Assembly: GCF_033958435.1 (NCBI RefSeq)
Contig: NC_134161.1
Coordinates: 7,502,001-7,566,000 of the forward strand
DNA from: Carettochelys insculpta
Taxonomy: Eukaryota > Chordata > Testudines > Carettochelyidae
Direction: 5' to 3'
DNA: 64,000 bases
The position numbers were made by a program, and so were the translations under genes. Positions 54,726-64,000 of this stretch are shown here, piece after piece (within the stretch, counting starts at the first letter, position 1; each line of letters begins with the position of its first letter). The notes under the pieces are model-generated. The model ran no database searches and was not told the origin of the DNA. It saw nothing but the letters and a program-made list of their open reading frames with translations.

Positions 54726-56389
54726 GTGTCTTGTGTGGTCAGCACTGCAGAAACACACGTACCCAGAGAGCTCTTGAGAGAGAGCACTGTGTACTTAGAT
54801 GATCTAGATCTGACTGAAGCATTCTCTGTTCTGGAAAACCACATACTATGCTAGCTGTGGAGATGCTGTGTTCTCACAAGCTTGTTCTTTTTAAGACAGT
54901 CCAGGCCTGAGAGGGAGACAGCATTCAGAAACAGCTTCCAGAGGCATCCAGATTCGAGGCTGCTGAACTTGCACTCAGAGGCCGTTTGCAAAAGTGGGCT
55001 CTGATTTGATCAGTTTCATTTGGGGGTGCTCAGGATGGGATACACGATGCTCAGAACTTTCCTTTATGATCGCCTGCATCTGCAGTTGTGGGTGTTCGTC
55101 TGTTCCGCAAATAAAGGAGATCACTGCAGCACCCAAGGCTGAGCACCCCAAAGAAGAGACACTCAAAATGATAGGCCACACTGAAATCTGGACATCACTA
55201 AAAGAGATGGTCTGCTTACCCTGATCCCCAGTTAAAGAGGCTTTGCTGACACCGGAGCAATGCTCCATCTACCGTCAGGGGGCCCTCAACTTGTCCTTAA
55301 GCAATGATGCCTTCACAAGGAAAGCCACCGCAGGTTCTTCAATCTTAAATCAATAAACAGTAATATGACTTGCAAGGAAGATCTAACAAAGGAAAGCTCA
55401 CTTTGAAAAATTGGACAGATACATATTTGCCAGATGTCTAGTCCTTAGTGAAGGGTGCACGATATTTTTTCGGATCTTGAACTTCTGTGTAGGAGCACAG
55501 TCCTTGCTCTCCAGATCCAAGCCCTTGTTTTTAGTCACATGCTTCCTATAAATCTCTGTTCCAGTCCTTGATAAAAAAGAGCCAGAACTTTCTCAGGTGT
55601 TGTTACTCTTCCATGGTAGAAGCTTCCACAGTTTCACTGTCCTTTGACATCCACATGAGCCAAGACACTAGCACCAGTAACCACACCAATTTATGGTCTT
55701 CCCAATCCCCGAGGTGTGACTGAATAAGTAAATAAAAAGATAAGCAGGAAATCTCCTGGAGTGGGATAGGGGGTGATGCTGATGACCCAGTGTGTGGCCT
55801 ATTTCTCATGTGCCCCAATATTATGCCAGTGATGGTGTCTTCTTTCAGACAAGCCATATAGCCCACGGCCCTCCTTGTGGTCCTTGAGATCCCATATTAG
55901 CTTTGGCAAGGCCCAGGGCACTCTGGCTCCCACCTCTGCTCTGCACTTGATGTCAGCCTGTATCATCAGCTAGCTGGCATCCTATCATCTGTGGAAGATG
56001 GTGGGAATTGCAGCCTATGACAAATGGGTTTACAGTGTTATGTGTGACTGAATAGTCCACTCTCAGATTTTCCTGATCTTTGGCAGTTGTTGCAAATGTC
56101 TGCATCTTGGTTGGGAGTGGTTCACTTCAATAAGCACTAAGTTGTATCGCCAATTTATTGCATTTTCTGAAAGTCACCTTTGTGATTTCTCCCATGCTGC
56201 CTCTCCTGCTAAGGAGTTGATACCTGTAAATAGCCACAAGGCCACTTTATCCTTCAAATCCCTCCTAAAATTCCCTCTCCCATGTTGTGAGGACTGCAGA
56301 AGACGTGCCAACAGGCAAGTGAGAGGCTCAAACTGTGGCCTGGAATGCTGACCAATTTCATTTCCTCCCAGTCCTGAGGTAATGATGTT
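54726..56389. other. No recognisable gene or repeat
   Basis: Unique-looking sequence with chance ORFs of 69-97 codons. Confidence 0.4.
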
Positions 56390-56600
56390 GTTTTGGTGGC
56401 TCTGTTATATACAGAGATGTAGCTCGTGTGCTATTTAATATGAATATAAAATCACATTAAAGGGGATCTGACTGATCCACTTTTTCAATATTTTTCATTT
56501 GAGTCCTCAGAAGCCAAATACCAGCTATAAAATTTCATTGGGTACCAAATAAAAATCCAGGCGATTAACATGTCACCCTTTTAATAACGGTGAATAATGG
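56390..56600. other. Candidate conserved non-coding element
   Basis: GCTATTTAATATGAATATAA, CACATTAAAGGGG and GGCGATTAACATG lie in a repeat-free AT-rich block. Only sequence texture supports this. Confidence 0.25.
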
Positions 56601-56799
56601 ACTGAGAACCCTGACTTGAATGTGCTACCTGTTTCAAACATCCCGTCCTACGCGACTAATCTGCAATGAAGCATTTTGTCGTTTCTGTTTGAAGAGCGAG
56701 GTTGAGAAGGAATCACGAGGTCTTTGCAGCAAGTTTGCACAAGCTCTGTGTGTCACACAAGTCCTGCTTGAGCCCAGAGAGTGAAAGCAGGGCTGAAGT

Positions 56800-57015
56800 G
56801 TGCAGAAAGCACAAGAAATCCCCACCAGGGTCAAACCAGTGGTCCATCGAGTTCAGTTTCTTGTCTCCAAATCGTGGCTAGTGTCAGATGCTTTCACTGC
56901 AACAAGAAGACTATTCCCTGATGTTCAGTCCCAACTTCTGGCAGTCAGAAGTTTAGGGACAACCAGAGCAGAGGCTGGGTCTTTGGTCACTTTGGCTAAT
57001 AACCCTTAATGGTGA
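56800..57015 (-). repeat. CR1/L3-like LINE 3' end
   Basis: GTCAAACCAGTGGTCCATC, GTCAGATGCTTTCACTGC, CAGTCCCAACTTCTGGC and TTGGCTAATAACCC are the minus-strand version of the element at 30585-30903. Confidence 0.7.
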
Positions 57016-57110
57016 GCTGTGAATATATCTGAATTCTTTAACCCAGTTTTATATTTGTAGCCCTCACAGCACGCTGGGTAACAAGTTCTAGGGTGCTGCG
57101 TGAAAAAGTA

Positions 57111-57427
57111 CAGGTGGAACTTCTCTAGTCCAGCACCCTCAGGACCTGACCCGCGAAAGGCGAGAGAATTTTCTGGGCCACCGGAGGTCAATATTGTCCA
57201 GCAGCACTACCAGCACTTCCGTTGCTTACTCAGCAGTTAGAAGACACAGAGTGGTAAACTGGAGCTAAATAACAGCACAGAACACTGACAGCCAGGACTG
57301 GTGGGTGTAAACAAACTCTATGGGACTCCAGGAAATTTGGCCACAGCCATGATAAGTGGTCGCCCAGCTAACTAAAATCATTCCAGATTACAAATGAGAG
57401 AGTTCCAAATTAGAGAGGTTCCCCCTG
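57111..57427. repeat. Tc1/mariner-like MITE, copy 2
   Basis: The left end CAGGTGGAACTTCTC and the reverse complement of the right end, CAGGGGGAACCTCTC, form inverted repeats. TA flanks both sides exactly (57109-57110 and 57428-57429), the mariner target duplication. 317 bp, no transposase. Confidence 0.85.
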
Positions 57428-57429
57428 TA

Positions 57430-58489
57430 CTTCCTTAGGTATGCTTTTAAACCTTCTGTCTATTCATTTCATTGGGTAAATCCAGGTTCCTCTGTTTTGT
57501 GAAGGGGTAAATATGCTTCCCTATTCACATACTTCATACCAGACAGGCTTAAGCTTATGGGACTTAAATGATGCATGAGTTTTGAGCTGATATCTCTGCA
57601 CATGGGTGAATTTTACCTTGTGTGATTAATTCCAGATGAGAAACTCAGTTTAATACCCAACCTCCTCATATTTCTAAAGGAGTTGTAGGAATATTTTTCC
57701 CATCTCATGAAAAATGTCAATTAAAATCAAGCTAAAAATCGTTTTTGTTGATTTTTTCATACAATGAACAGGGGGCCCTAAACTTTCATTTTTTAGGCCC
57801 AAGCACTCACATTTTTTCTTTTTCATTGACAAAGGCTCTATTTTTCTTTAAGAAAACATTTCCAGTGGCAAATTTTGACTGGTTCTGCTTCTGTTCTTCT
57901 CTTTGGCAGGAATCCCTCCTCCCTTCCCTGCCCTATATTCTGACTCCAGTGTCTCCTATGTTGGTGTGTAAACCCAGTGAAGTCAAGGAAGTTACATAGG
58001 TAAAAACCGTAGGTGGGAGATCAGGAATAAGATATGTGGAGGCAGAAACAGGCTAGGTGTGCGCTGCAGCTCCTCCTGTGTCTGAGTAATATACTCGCCC
58101 AAATTGGCCTATGGACAGCAAGGGGATCGCTTGCAAGAGTAAACCTACTGGCATGCCAGGAGTGTTTCCTGTAAGCAGGCCCTTAAATCATAGGTTTCTG
58201 GGCAGGAGTGCTCCTCATTCTCTGTTTGTTTGAAGCCCACTGTAAATGTACAGCACAAGGTAGATAATGAGGATGATAAATGAATAAAAATGAAGAACAT
58301 GCAATCGATGCCAGCTGCCAGCCAGCCCAAGGGGCTGCTAAGGAAGCTTAGAACTAACAGGCTGAATGGCAAGGCCAGCCACTCCCTCATCTCTCAGGCC
58401 ATGCAGCCAGGATGAGAGAGCAGTATAGGAGCTGGCTCTTTGCCGTTGGGGATCCGCTACACACTGTGATCTTCCCATTTGCTGGTATT
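57430..58489. other. No recognisable gene or repeat
   Basis: T-rich part at 57730-57860. Otherwise unique. Confidence 0.4.
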
Positions 58490-58725
58490 GTCTTGTGCTT
58501 AAGGCTCTGGGCTGGGATTGAGGTGACCTGGGATTTAATCACAGCCCTCTCCCAGACTTCTGGGGCAAATAATTAAATCTCTCTGTGCCTCAACTGTCCA
58601 TCAGTGAAATCTGGGGAACAAATAGTTCCTTTGTCCATCCTTCCTGTTCAAGCGAAAGCTCTTTGGGGCACGGACTGGCTCTTAACGTGTGTGTCCAGCG
58701 CTGAGCACAATGGGCCTCCGTCTCA
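58490..58725 (+). repeat. CORE-SINE, near full length
   Basis: TGGGATTTAATCACAGCCC, CTCTCTGTGCCTCAACTG, CCATCAGTGAAATCTGGGG, CTCTTTGGGGCACGGACTG and AGCGCTGAGCACAATGGGCC run head to tail. Confidence 0.75.
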
Positions 58726-59029
58726 GGTATGTACTCTGGGTTGCACTGCCAGTACAGACCATTCTTATGCGCCTGCCTCAAGTCCCGTATCTCCCCGTGT
58801 CGCTGGGGTAACTCCACTGAAAACACTGCACTGATACCAGCGTACGCGAAGGCTGCAGTTGTGCAGCTTCTCGGCAGCCACGTGTTAAGAGAGTGATCTC
58901 TTGTTTCCATAGTAGATTTTCAGGCTACCTCAGCGCTTAGAGCGGTTATTCCCTTCTGACAAAGTGCTCTGTCTTAACTTGGTAACATTGGGAAGTTACT
59001 GTTATTACCAGCTTCCTTCACTGATCACA
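58726..59029. other. No recognisable gene or repeat
   Basis: Nothing supported. Confidence 0.4.
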
Positions 59030-59300
59030 TGACACAGCTGAATATGCATCTTCCTGCAGCTCTTCAGCACAGCAGGGTCAATAATTAAAGCCCTTTTATT
59101 TTTTTCCCTGACATGGCCTGATAGTGAAGGTAATTGGAGACTCCCACAGGCCACAAGGAAGTTGGAAGCGACTGCTGACTCCATTAATTTACTCCTGCTT
59201 TGCCTGGTACGCAGGCAGGTGCAAGGCACCTCATTAGGCTGTGAGTTCAGCAACAGGAAGATGAGAGAGCTGCTCATTTCTGCAACAGGGAAATCCACAA
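59030..59300. other. Candidate conserved non-coding element
   Basis: GTCAATAATTAAAGCCC, GGTAATTGGAG and TCCATTAATTTACTCC are embedded in a repeat-free block that also has CAGGCAGGTGCAAGG. The mixture of ATTA sites and E-boxes (CACATG, CAGGTG) fits an enhancer but is not proof. Confidence 0.3.
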
Positions 59301-59804
59301 CAAATGTGGTCTGATGGAGGCAAGCGTTTCTAGTAAGCTGAGTGCTTGTGCAACGCTCAGCTAATTAGCAGAGCACCCACAGCTAGATTTTTAGTTTTGG
59401 CCTGTGGTGCACGCTTGTTCTTGCCTGAGGGCACATTAATGTTATTCTGCGGGAACTTTAATAGGGACTTAAATGAGTGGGAGTGAAGGGCAGGAAGTTG
59501 TGATCTGGAAAGACAAGGTCAAGCACGGCTGATATTCTCTCCCTTCCTGGATGCCAAGGTCTTGTTTAATTTGCAGACAGATCCTGCCAGCTCCCTTGGC
59601 AGCGACCTCCTGCAAGCAATCTCCTGCCATTCCAGTTGCCTTGGTGTGACTCCGGTGTCAGACTCTAAGGTAGGAATGAAGATGTCAGTACGCAGCAGTG
59701 GCTAGCAGTCAGGCCTCGAACAAAGCGACCAGTCTTTGAATTTATTAATGCCATCTTGCTTCCCAAATCATCCATTAAACCTCCCAAATTACCTGTGAAG
59801 AAGT
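59301..59804. other. No recognisable gene or repeat
   Basis: Nothing supported. Confidence 0.4.
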
Positions 59805-59985
59805 GAATGTTTAGAGGCTATAAATAAAGCCAAGACAGTTACCCTTTCCTCCCCGAATGGGAATGGAGGTGCAAAGAGGCCCTGCAACTGGCTCCAAGAT
59901 GCACAGTGAGTCAATGGCAAAGGTGAGACTAAAACCCAGGAGCCCTGACTTTCAGTCCTCTGCTGTGACTCCTGACAAATCAAGT
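59805..59985 (-). repeat. MIR relic
   Basis: AGTGAGTCAATGGCAAAGG, GACTAAAACCCAGGAGCCC and CTCTGCTGTGACTCC are the head side of MIR on the minus strand. Confidence 0.5.
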
Positions 59986-61529
59986 CTTGTCTGGCTGCAG
60001 GCTTCAGAGTGTCTCTAATCCCAGAGTGTGTGTTTCGGTGTCAGCCTGACATTTTCAGATGTTGTGTGGCTTGTTATCTAATCCTCTCTGAATATTGCCA
60101 GGGAAGTTTCTGCTCTTTCCTCTGACATGATCTTTTTCCAACTGGAATAGGGCATTCTTAGAGCCCTCTGTCTCATCGCCTCCTTTCCTGGCTGCGGCCT
60201 TTATCAGATTTGCTATCTCTCTACTGCAAGCAAATACCCCCTTGTTTTTCACATGTGCTATTACACATATATAAAATATTATCTGAACTATATGGCGTTA
60301 TCTATCAGCAAAGGAAGTGGAGGTGGGGGGACCCAAGACAGAAAGAAAAGGGCAGAGAGAAGAGCCCAGACAGATCACAGAGCCATCAGTCTATCAATCC
60401 CCTGCCTTTGTTAGATGCAGGAAGCCAAGGCTCATGCTTCAAGAATTCCCTTCTCATCTGTGAAGCTCTGATCCTTCTGATTATTTTGCACTCTAATCCA
60501 CATCCCTACCTGACTTTTCATGCTGCCCGCTCCCATGATTTCATTCCCGTTTCTTCAGTCATGCACTGTGTTACGGACGGGTTTGGAAGGGTTCTCCAGA
60601 CTGGTCAGGGATGCCGTGTAAAGGGCAGAAGCAGTGAAGAGGGGGCAGAAAGGGGTTGGACAGCCTCAGCTGAGGATCCTCTTGGTGTGGAAGAATCCTC
60701 AGCTAGCACAGAGTCTGGTAGATTGAATTCAGTGTCACTTCCTCCTTTCCAGGCTTGGGCAAGGGCATGGCTCAGGCACTACTTTCCGTCTGTTGCACTC
60801 AGCTGATGAAAGGCTCTGGGGGGGCTGTTACCAACTAGCTTCATTTGCAGCAGTCCTTGGGCTGCTCCACCATGGCCTGAACCGAGGTCCGAGAAATATA
60901 GAATCCAGGCGCCTCCTGTTCTCTGCCCTTTGAAGATGAGGTGCAGCAGCAACTCTGGGCCCTGTTGAGAGTCTCTGTTGGCCATAGATGATTGGCTGTG
61001 TCTTTCGTTGTTTGCTTCATTTGAGCCGCCATGGGCTACTTTTCCTGCCTCAGGTTGTGATCTAGATTGGCTCAAAGGTGCAATGGGTCAGGGCCGTAAT
61101 GATTTCTCTTCTCATTCAGCCCAGTCTTCTTGCAGGCCAGCACCGGGCACTGTACAAACAGTCATGAGAAGAAGTTCATCATGAATGGAGAATATACTTC
61201 AGTGTTCGTCATAATAAAGAGCTCCATTCCTGCTGCCTTGACAGGAAGCAGGAGGAGAGATCACAGAAAAGTTCAGGGTGTTGGAGGATTAACTATTTCC
61301 TTTCCTTTGGGGTGTATTCAGTTCCTCTCTACTGTGGACCAGCTTGTGGGTATCAGAGAAACAGTGCATCCCAGCTCCAACCCTCAGATGTCTGGTGTCC
61401 TAGGGGTCAGGAATGCTCACTGAGGAGCAAGGAGGCTGTTTTCATCAACGTTATTTTACAAAGTCCCTTAAAGACTGAGGAATTGTTACCTCCAGAATAA
61501 ATCTTGCAGGTTATAAAGGGAATGATGGG
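59986..61529. other. No gene; longest chance ORF
   Basis: The longest ORF in the window (60210-60806, 198 codons) has no recognisable domain, no splice pattern and normal unique-DNA composition. I treat it as chance. Confidence 0.45.
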
Positions 61530-61670
61530 TCAGACTGAGATCCCCAGAGGCTTACACTGAGATTCCTGAAAGGCCCTTCTGGGATTTTCATAGGATCACA
61601 CCGAGATTCTTCAAGGGGATGGCTGGGGTTTCTACAGCTTCACACTGTGATTCCTGTAGTGTGTAAGGTG
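61530..61670 (+). repeat. Weak local tandem pattern (CACWGWGATTCCT)
   Basis: GACTGAGATCCCCAG, ACACTGAGATTCCTG, ACACCGAGATTCTTC and ACACTGTGATTCCTG recur at about 20-45-base intervals. Spacing is irregular, so this may be a decayed minisatellite. Confidence 0.45.
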
Positions 61671-62754
61671 ACAACAGGATCCCTCTTGGGTTATTCTATC
61701 AATCTGTCTCAGTCCTTATATGGCCACTGCACCTTACTCTGAGCACCAACTCTACCTTTAAATGTGAATCAGACAGGTGGAGGTTCTGCAGCCGGGGCAC
61801 CTCTGGCGTAGACTTGGTCTCTTTCCTCCGATTAACATTTCTCATTGTTCCCTATTTCCCTCCTGGTTTTGCAAGCCATTTGCAGGTGATGCTTTGGTGG
61901 GGCAGCTCTCCCCGAGCTGCTCCAGGGTCCGATTGTGCCTGCTGGGTGCATTCCAACAGCTGGCTCCAATGAAGGAGGGGCAGCTCTCTATGAGCTGTCA
62001 GGCGGCCACAGGAAGGAACTATGGGGTGCTTTCAAAAGTACTCTTAATTAATGACCCCATTTAGAAATGTAGCAAATTAAAGGAACTTCCCTAACATTTT
62101 GACTCAGAGTTGCTGGGAGCCCCAGGAGGCTGTGCTATTGAAATCCAGACCTTTAGAACAGGGTGGTGGTTATCCCCGCACCCAAATTCCCCCCGCCCCC
62201 CAAAAAAAAAAACCTAAAACCTCTCCAATAGAATAAAAGCCCCATGTAGGCAACTGTCTGGGAAGAACAGCTAAACAGCAGCTCAGTGCTTTTATTTTTT
62301 CCCTTAGTTGTTCAGAGATCCCTGTCATACAAGAGACTGAGCAGAAAGAAAAGGTCTGATTTGAGACAAAATAACATTTAATATCTGAGCTTGGCACGTT
62401 CTGCCAGTGGAACCACTCCTCTGTTGTTGTTCATTTTTCCAACGCCTTTCAAAAATAGATTGGGAATTGGGTGACTCATGCCGTTTATACCCTATTTAGC
62501 AAAGAGATGAACAGGCATTTTGCAGTGTGGCGTAGGCAGAATTCACACCTTTGTCTATGTCGCTCATTTCCTCTGCCTTGCGATGAGACAGCTGGTGCCA
62601 AAGTGCTGTCTTTTCATCAGAGTCTCGGTGCTGTGCCATCGAGGGGCTGGCATGAATTGCGTGGATTCCTAACATCATACAAGTATCCTCCCTGTGGATG
62701 CCCTAACTGAATAATACCAGTGCTTTGCCCTTCTCTAATACATTCTAATGCAGA
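61671..62754. other. No recognisable gene or repeat
   Basis: An A run near 62203-62213. Otherwise unique. Confidence 0.4.
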
Positions 62755-62945
62755 GCATTCCATCGGCAGCTCTCAAAGTCCTTTTTCATATTGCTTTCTC
62801 TTGTTAACAGATTGAGAAACTGAGGCCTGGAGAGGGGGAAAGTGACATGCCCAAGGTCATCCAGCAGATCACTGGAGGAGCCAGAGGTATAACACAGGGG
62901 TTCTGATGCTCTCTGCAATTAGACCGTGCTGCTTCTCCAGAAACT
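62755..62945 (-). repeat. MIR/CORE-SINE
   Basis: TTGAGAAACTGAGGCCTGG, AAAGTGACATGCCCAAGG, TCATCCAGCAGATCACTGG and GAGCCAGAGGTATAACAC are minus-strand MIR. Confidence 0.75.
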
Positions 62946-63070
62946 TCATCCAAGCATGTCAAAGTGCTCAACAATGTGAGTTAATAAAGCATCAGATAGA
63001 TACTGTCTTATTAGCCCCAGTTTATGGACTGGAAGGCTGAGGCACAGAGAGCTGTCTCATGTGGCTATTT
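62946..63070 (-). repeat. MIR/CORE-SINE, second tandem copy
   Basis: GTCAAAGTGCTCAACAATG, CTTATTAGCCCCAGTTTATG and AAGGCTGAGGCACAGAGAG repeat the tail and core of a MIR directly after the previous one in the same orientation. Confidence 0.65.
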
Positions 63071-63506
63071 GTGTGTGTGTACATGTGGGATAACTAGAAA
63101 GAGGGTCATGCATGCGGTGACTGATAATACATCCCTGTCTCTGGTTTGCAAACACTCTTAAATCTTGATTGTTTGGAGGAAGGAATCAAACCCCAGGTCT
63201 GCCTTCCCCTTTTTATACATTGCCCATCTCTGGAGAGGATCAGTTCAAAACCATTAGACCAAAGGTGCCTGGGTTTTTCAGGAAGCAAATCCCAATCTGA
63301 ATTGGTAGCTAGAGCCTCCCTCTGGTATAGTGTAAGCTGGACAGATTCTGCTCTCATTTACAATGGTGTAAATGCAAAGGATCTCCTCTGAAGTCTGTGG
63401 CATTCCTCTGCTTAAATGTGAATGGCGTGGCTATACGTTTGCTCATATGATGAACAGAGAGGTATATGGAAGCACATCTGTGACTAATATAGCTGTATGA
63501 CACCAT
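63071..63506. other. No gene; one palindromic-family scrap
   Basis: CATTTACAATGGTGTAAATG at about 63355-63374 is a fragment of the GTGTAAAT family. The rest is unique. Confidence 0.4.
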
Positions 63507-64000
63507 AGCTGCGTCTACACGTGCACGCTACTTCGAAGTAGCGGCAGTAACTTCGAAATAGCGCCCGTCACGTCTACACGTGTTGGGCGCTATTTCGAAG
63601 TTGAAATCGACGTTAGGCGGCGAGACGTCAAAGTCGCTAACCCCATGAGGGGATGGGAATAGCGCCCTACTTCGACGTTCAACATCGAAGTAGGGACGTG
63701 TAGACGATCCGCGTCCCGCAACATCGAAATAGCGGGGTCCTCCATGGCGGCCATCAGCTGGGGGGTTGAGAGATACTCTCTCTCCAGCCCTTGCGGGGCT
63801 CTGTGGTCACCGTGGGCAGCAGCCCTTAGCCCAGGGCTTCTGGCTGCTGCTGCTGCTGCTGCAGCTGGGGGTCCGTGCTGCATATACAGGGTCTGCAACT
63901 AGTTGTTGGCTCTGTGTATCTTGCACTGTTTAATGAAAGTGTGTCTGGGAGGGGCCCTTTAAGGGAGCGACTTGCTGTTGAGTCCGCCCCGTGACCCTGT
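63507..64000. repeat. Harbinger-like TTCGAA-rich DNA transposon, cut by the window end
   Basis: It starts at GCTGCGTCTACACGTGCACG. GTCTACACGTG recurs at 63513 and 63572, and its reverse CGTGTAGAC at about 63695. TACTTCGAAGTA, GTAACTTCGAAATAGC and GCTATTTCGAAG give nested palindromes in the first 200 bases. A (CTG)n stretch near 63843 follows. The right terminus lies beyond 64000, so length and target duplication cannot be tested. No transposase in view. Confidence 0.65.

Noticed and set aside
60210..60806. 198-codon ORF, longest in the window
   Set aside because: No recognised domain, no repeat-protein homology, composition like neighbours, and no flanking splice or promoter logic.
63590..63898. 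102-codon ORF with polyalanine
   Set aside because: It is the minus strand of a CTG run inside a DNA transposon.

Overview
This window reads as non-coding DNA from a vertebrate nuclear genome, most likely a cryptodire turtle. The pointers are: several CR1-type LINE fragments; three copies of a tRNA-headed SINE resembling the turtle CryI/pol III SINE; MIR/CORE-SINE relics; Penelope-like element (PLE) 3' tails ending in the 'TTAGTCTTTAAAGTGC' type of sequence; and many short palindromic DNA transposons with TTCGAA- or GTCTACAC-rich ends. The assignment rests on remembered repeat families, not a database search; another sauropsid is possible. There is no prokaryotic gene organisation. I found no host exon, tRNA gene, rRNA gene or CRISPR array that I could defend. 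Nearly all open frames are short chance ORFs; the few with protein-level meaning belong to transposable elements. The window is therefore probably intergenic or inside a large intron. Layout. 1-4.3 kb: a DNA transposon with TTA target duplications that carries a nested CORE-SINE with its own 10-bp duplication, a tail-to-tail pair of PLE tails, and a CR1 3' end with a decayed reverse-transcriptase C-terminus. 4.3-12.3 kb: mostly unique sequence with scattered SINE and small palindromic relics. 12.3-16.3 kb: a GGCTAC-ended DNA element, a PLE tail, two hAT-like pieces and a second CR1. 16.3-25 kb: unique sequence, Harbinger-like and mariner-like relics, and turtle-type SINEs. 25.0-26.5 kb: a hAT-like transposon split by a CR1. 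27-36 kb: SINE, CR1/L3 and unknown inverted repeats. 37.8-39.1 kb: three PLE tails. About 40.0-40.4 kb: a probable solo LTR. 41.2-48.2 kb: the densest stretch, with a mariner-like MITE, Harbinger-like elements, two tandem PLE GIY-YIG endonuclease fragments, a near-perfect 421-bp palindrome and a CR1 end. 48-64 kb: mostly unique, with several AT-rich homeobox-site-like stretches that may be conserved non-coding elements, a second mariner-like copy, SINE relics, and a Harbinger-like element cut by the window end. The most interesting signal is in the PLE tails. Five copies in both orientations keep a CUGANGA ... stem ... GAAA core, the catalytic-core pattern of a hammerhead ribozyme, with stem II changes that partly preserve pairing. 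Hammerhead motifs are known in Penelope-like elements, so this is a recognisable RNA device in turtle-type repeats rather than a new system; whether any copy still cleaves is unknown.
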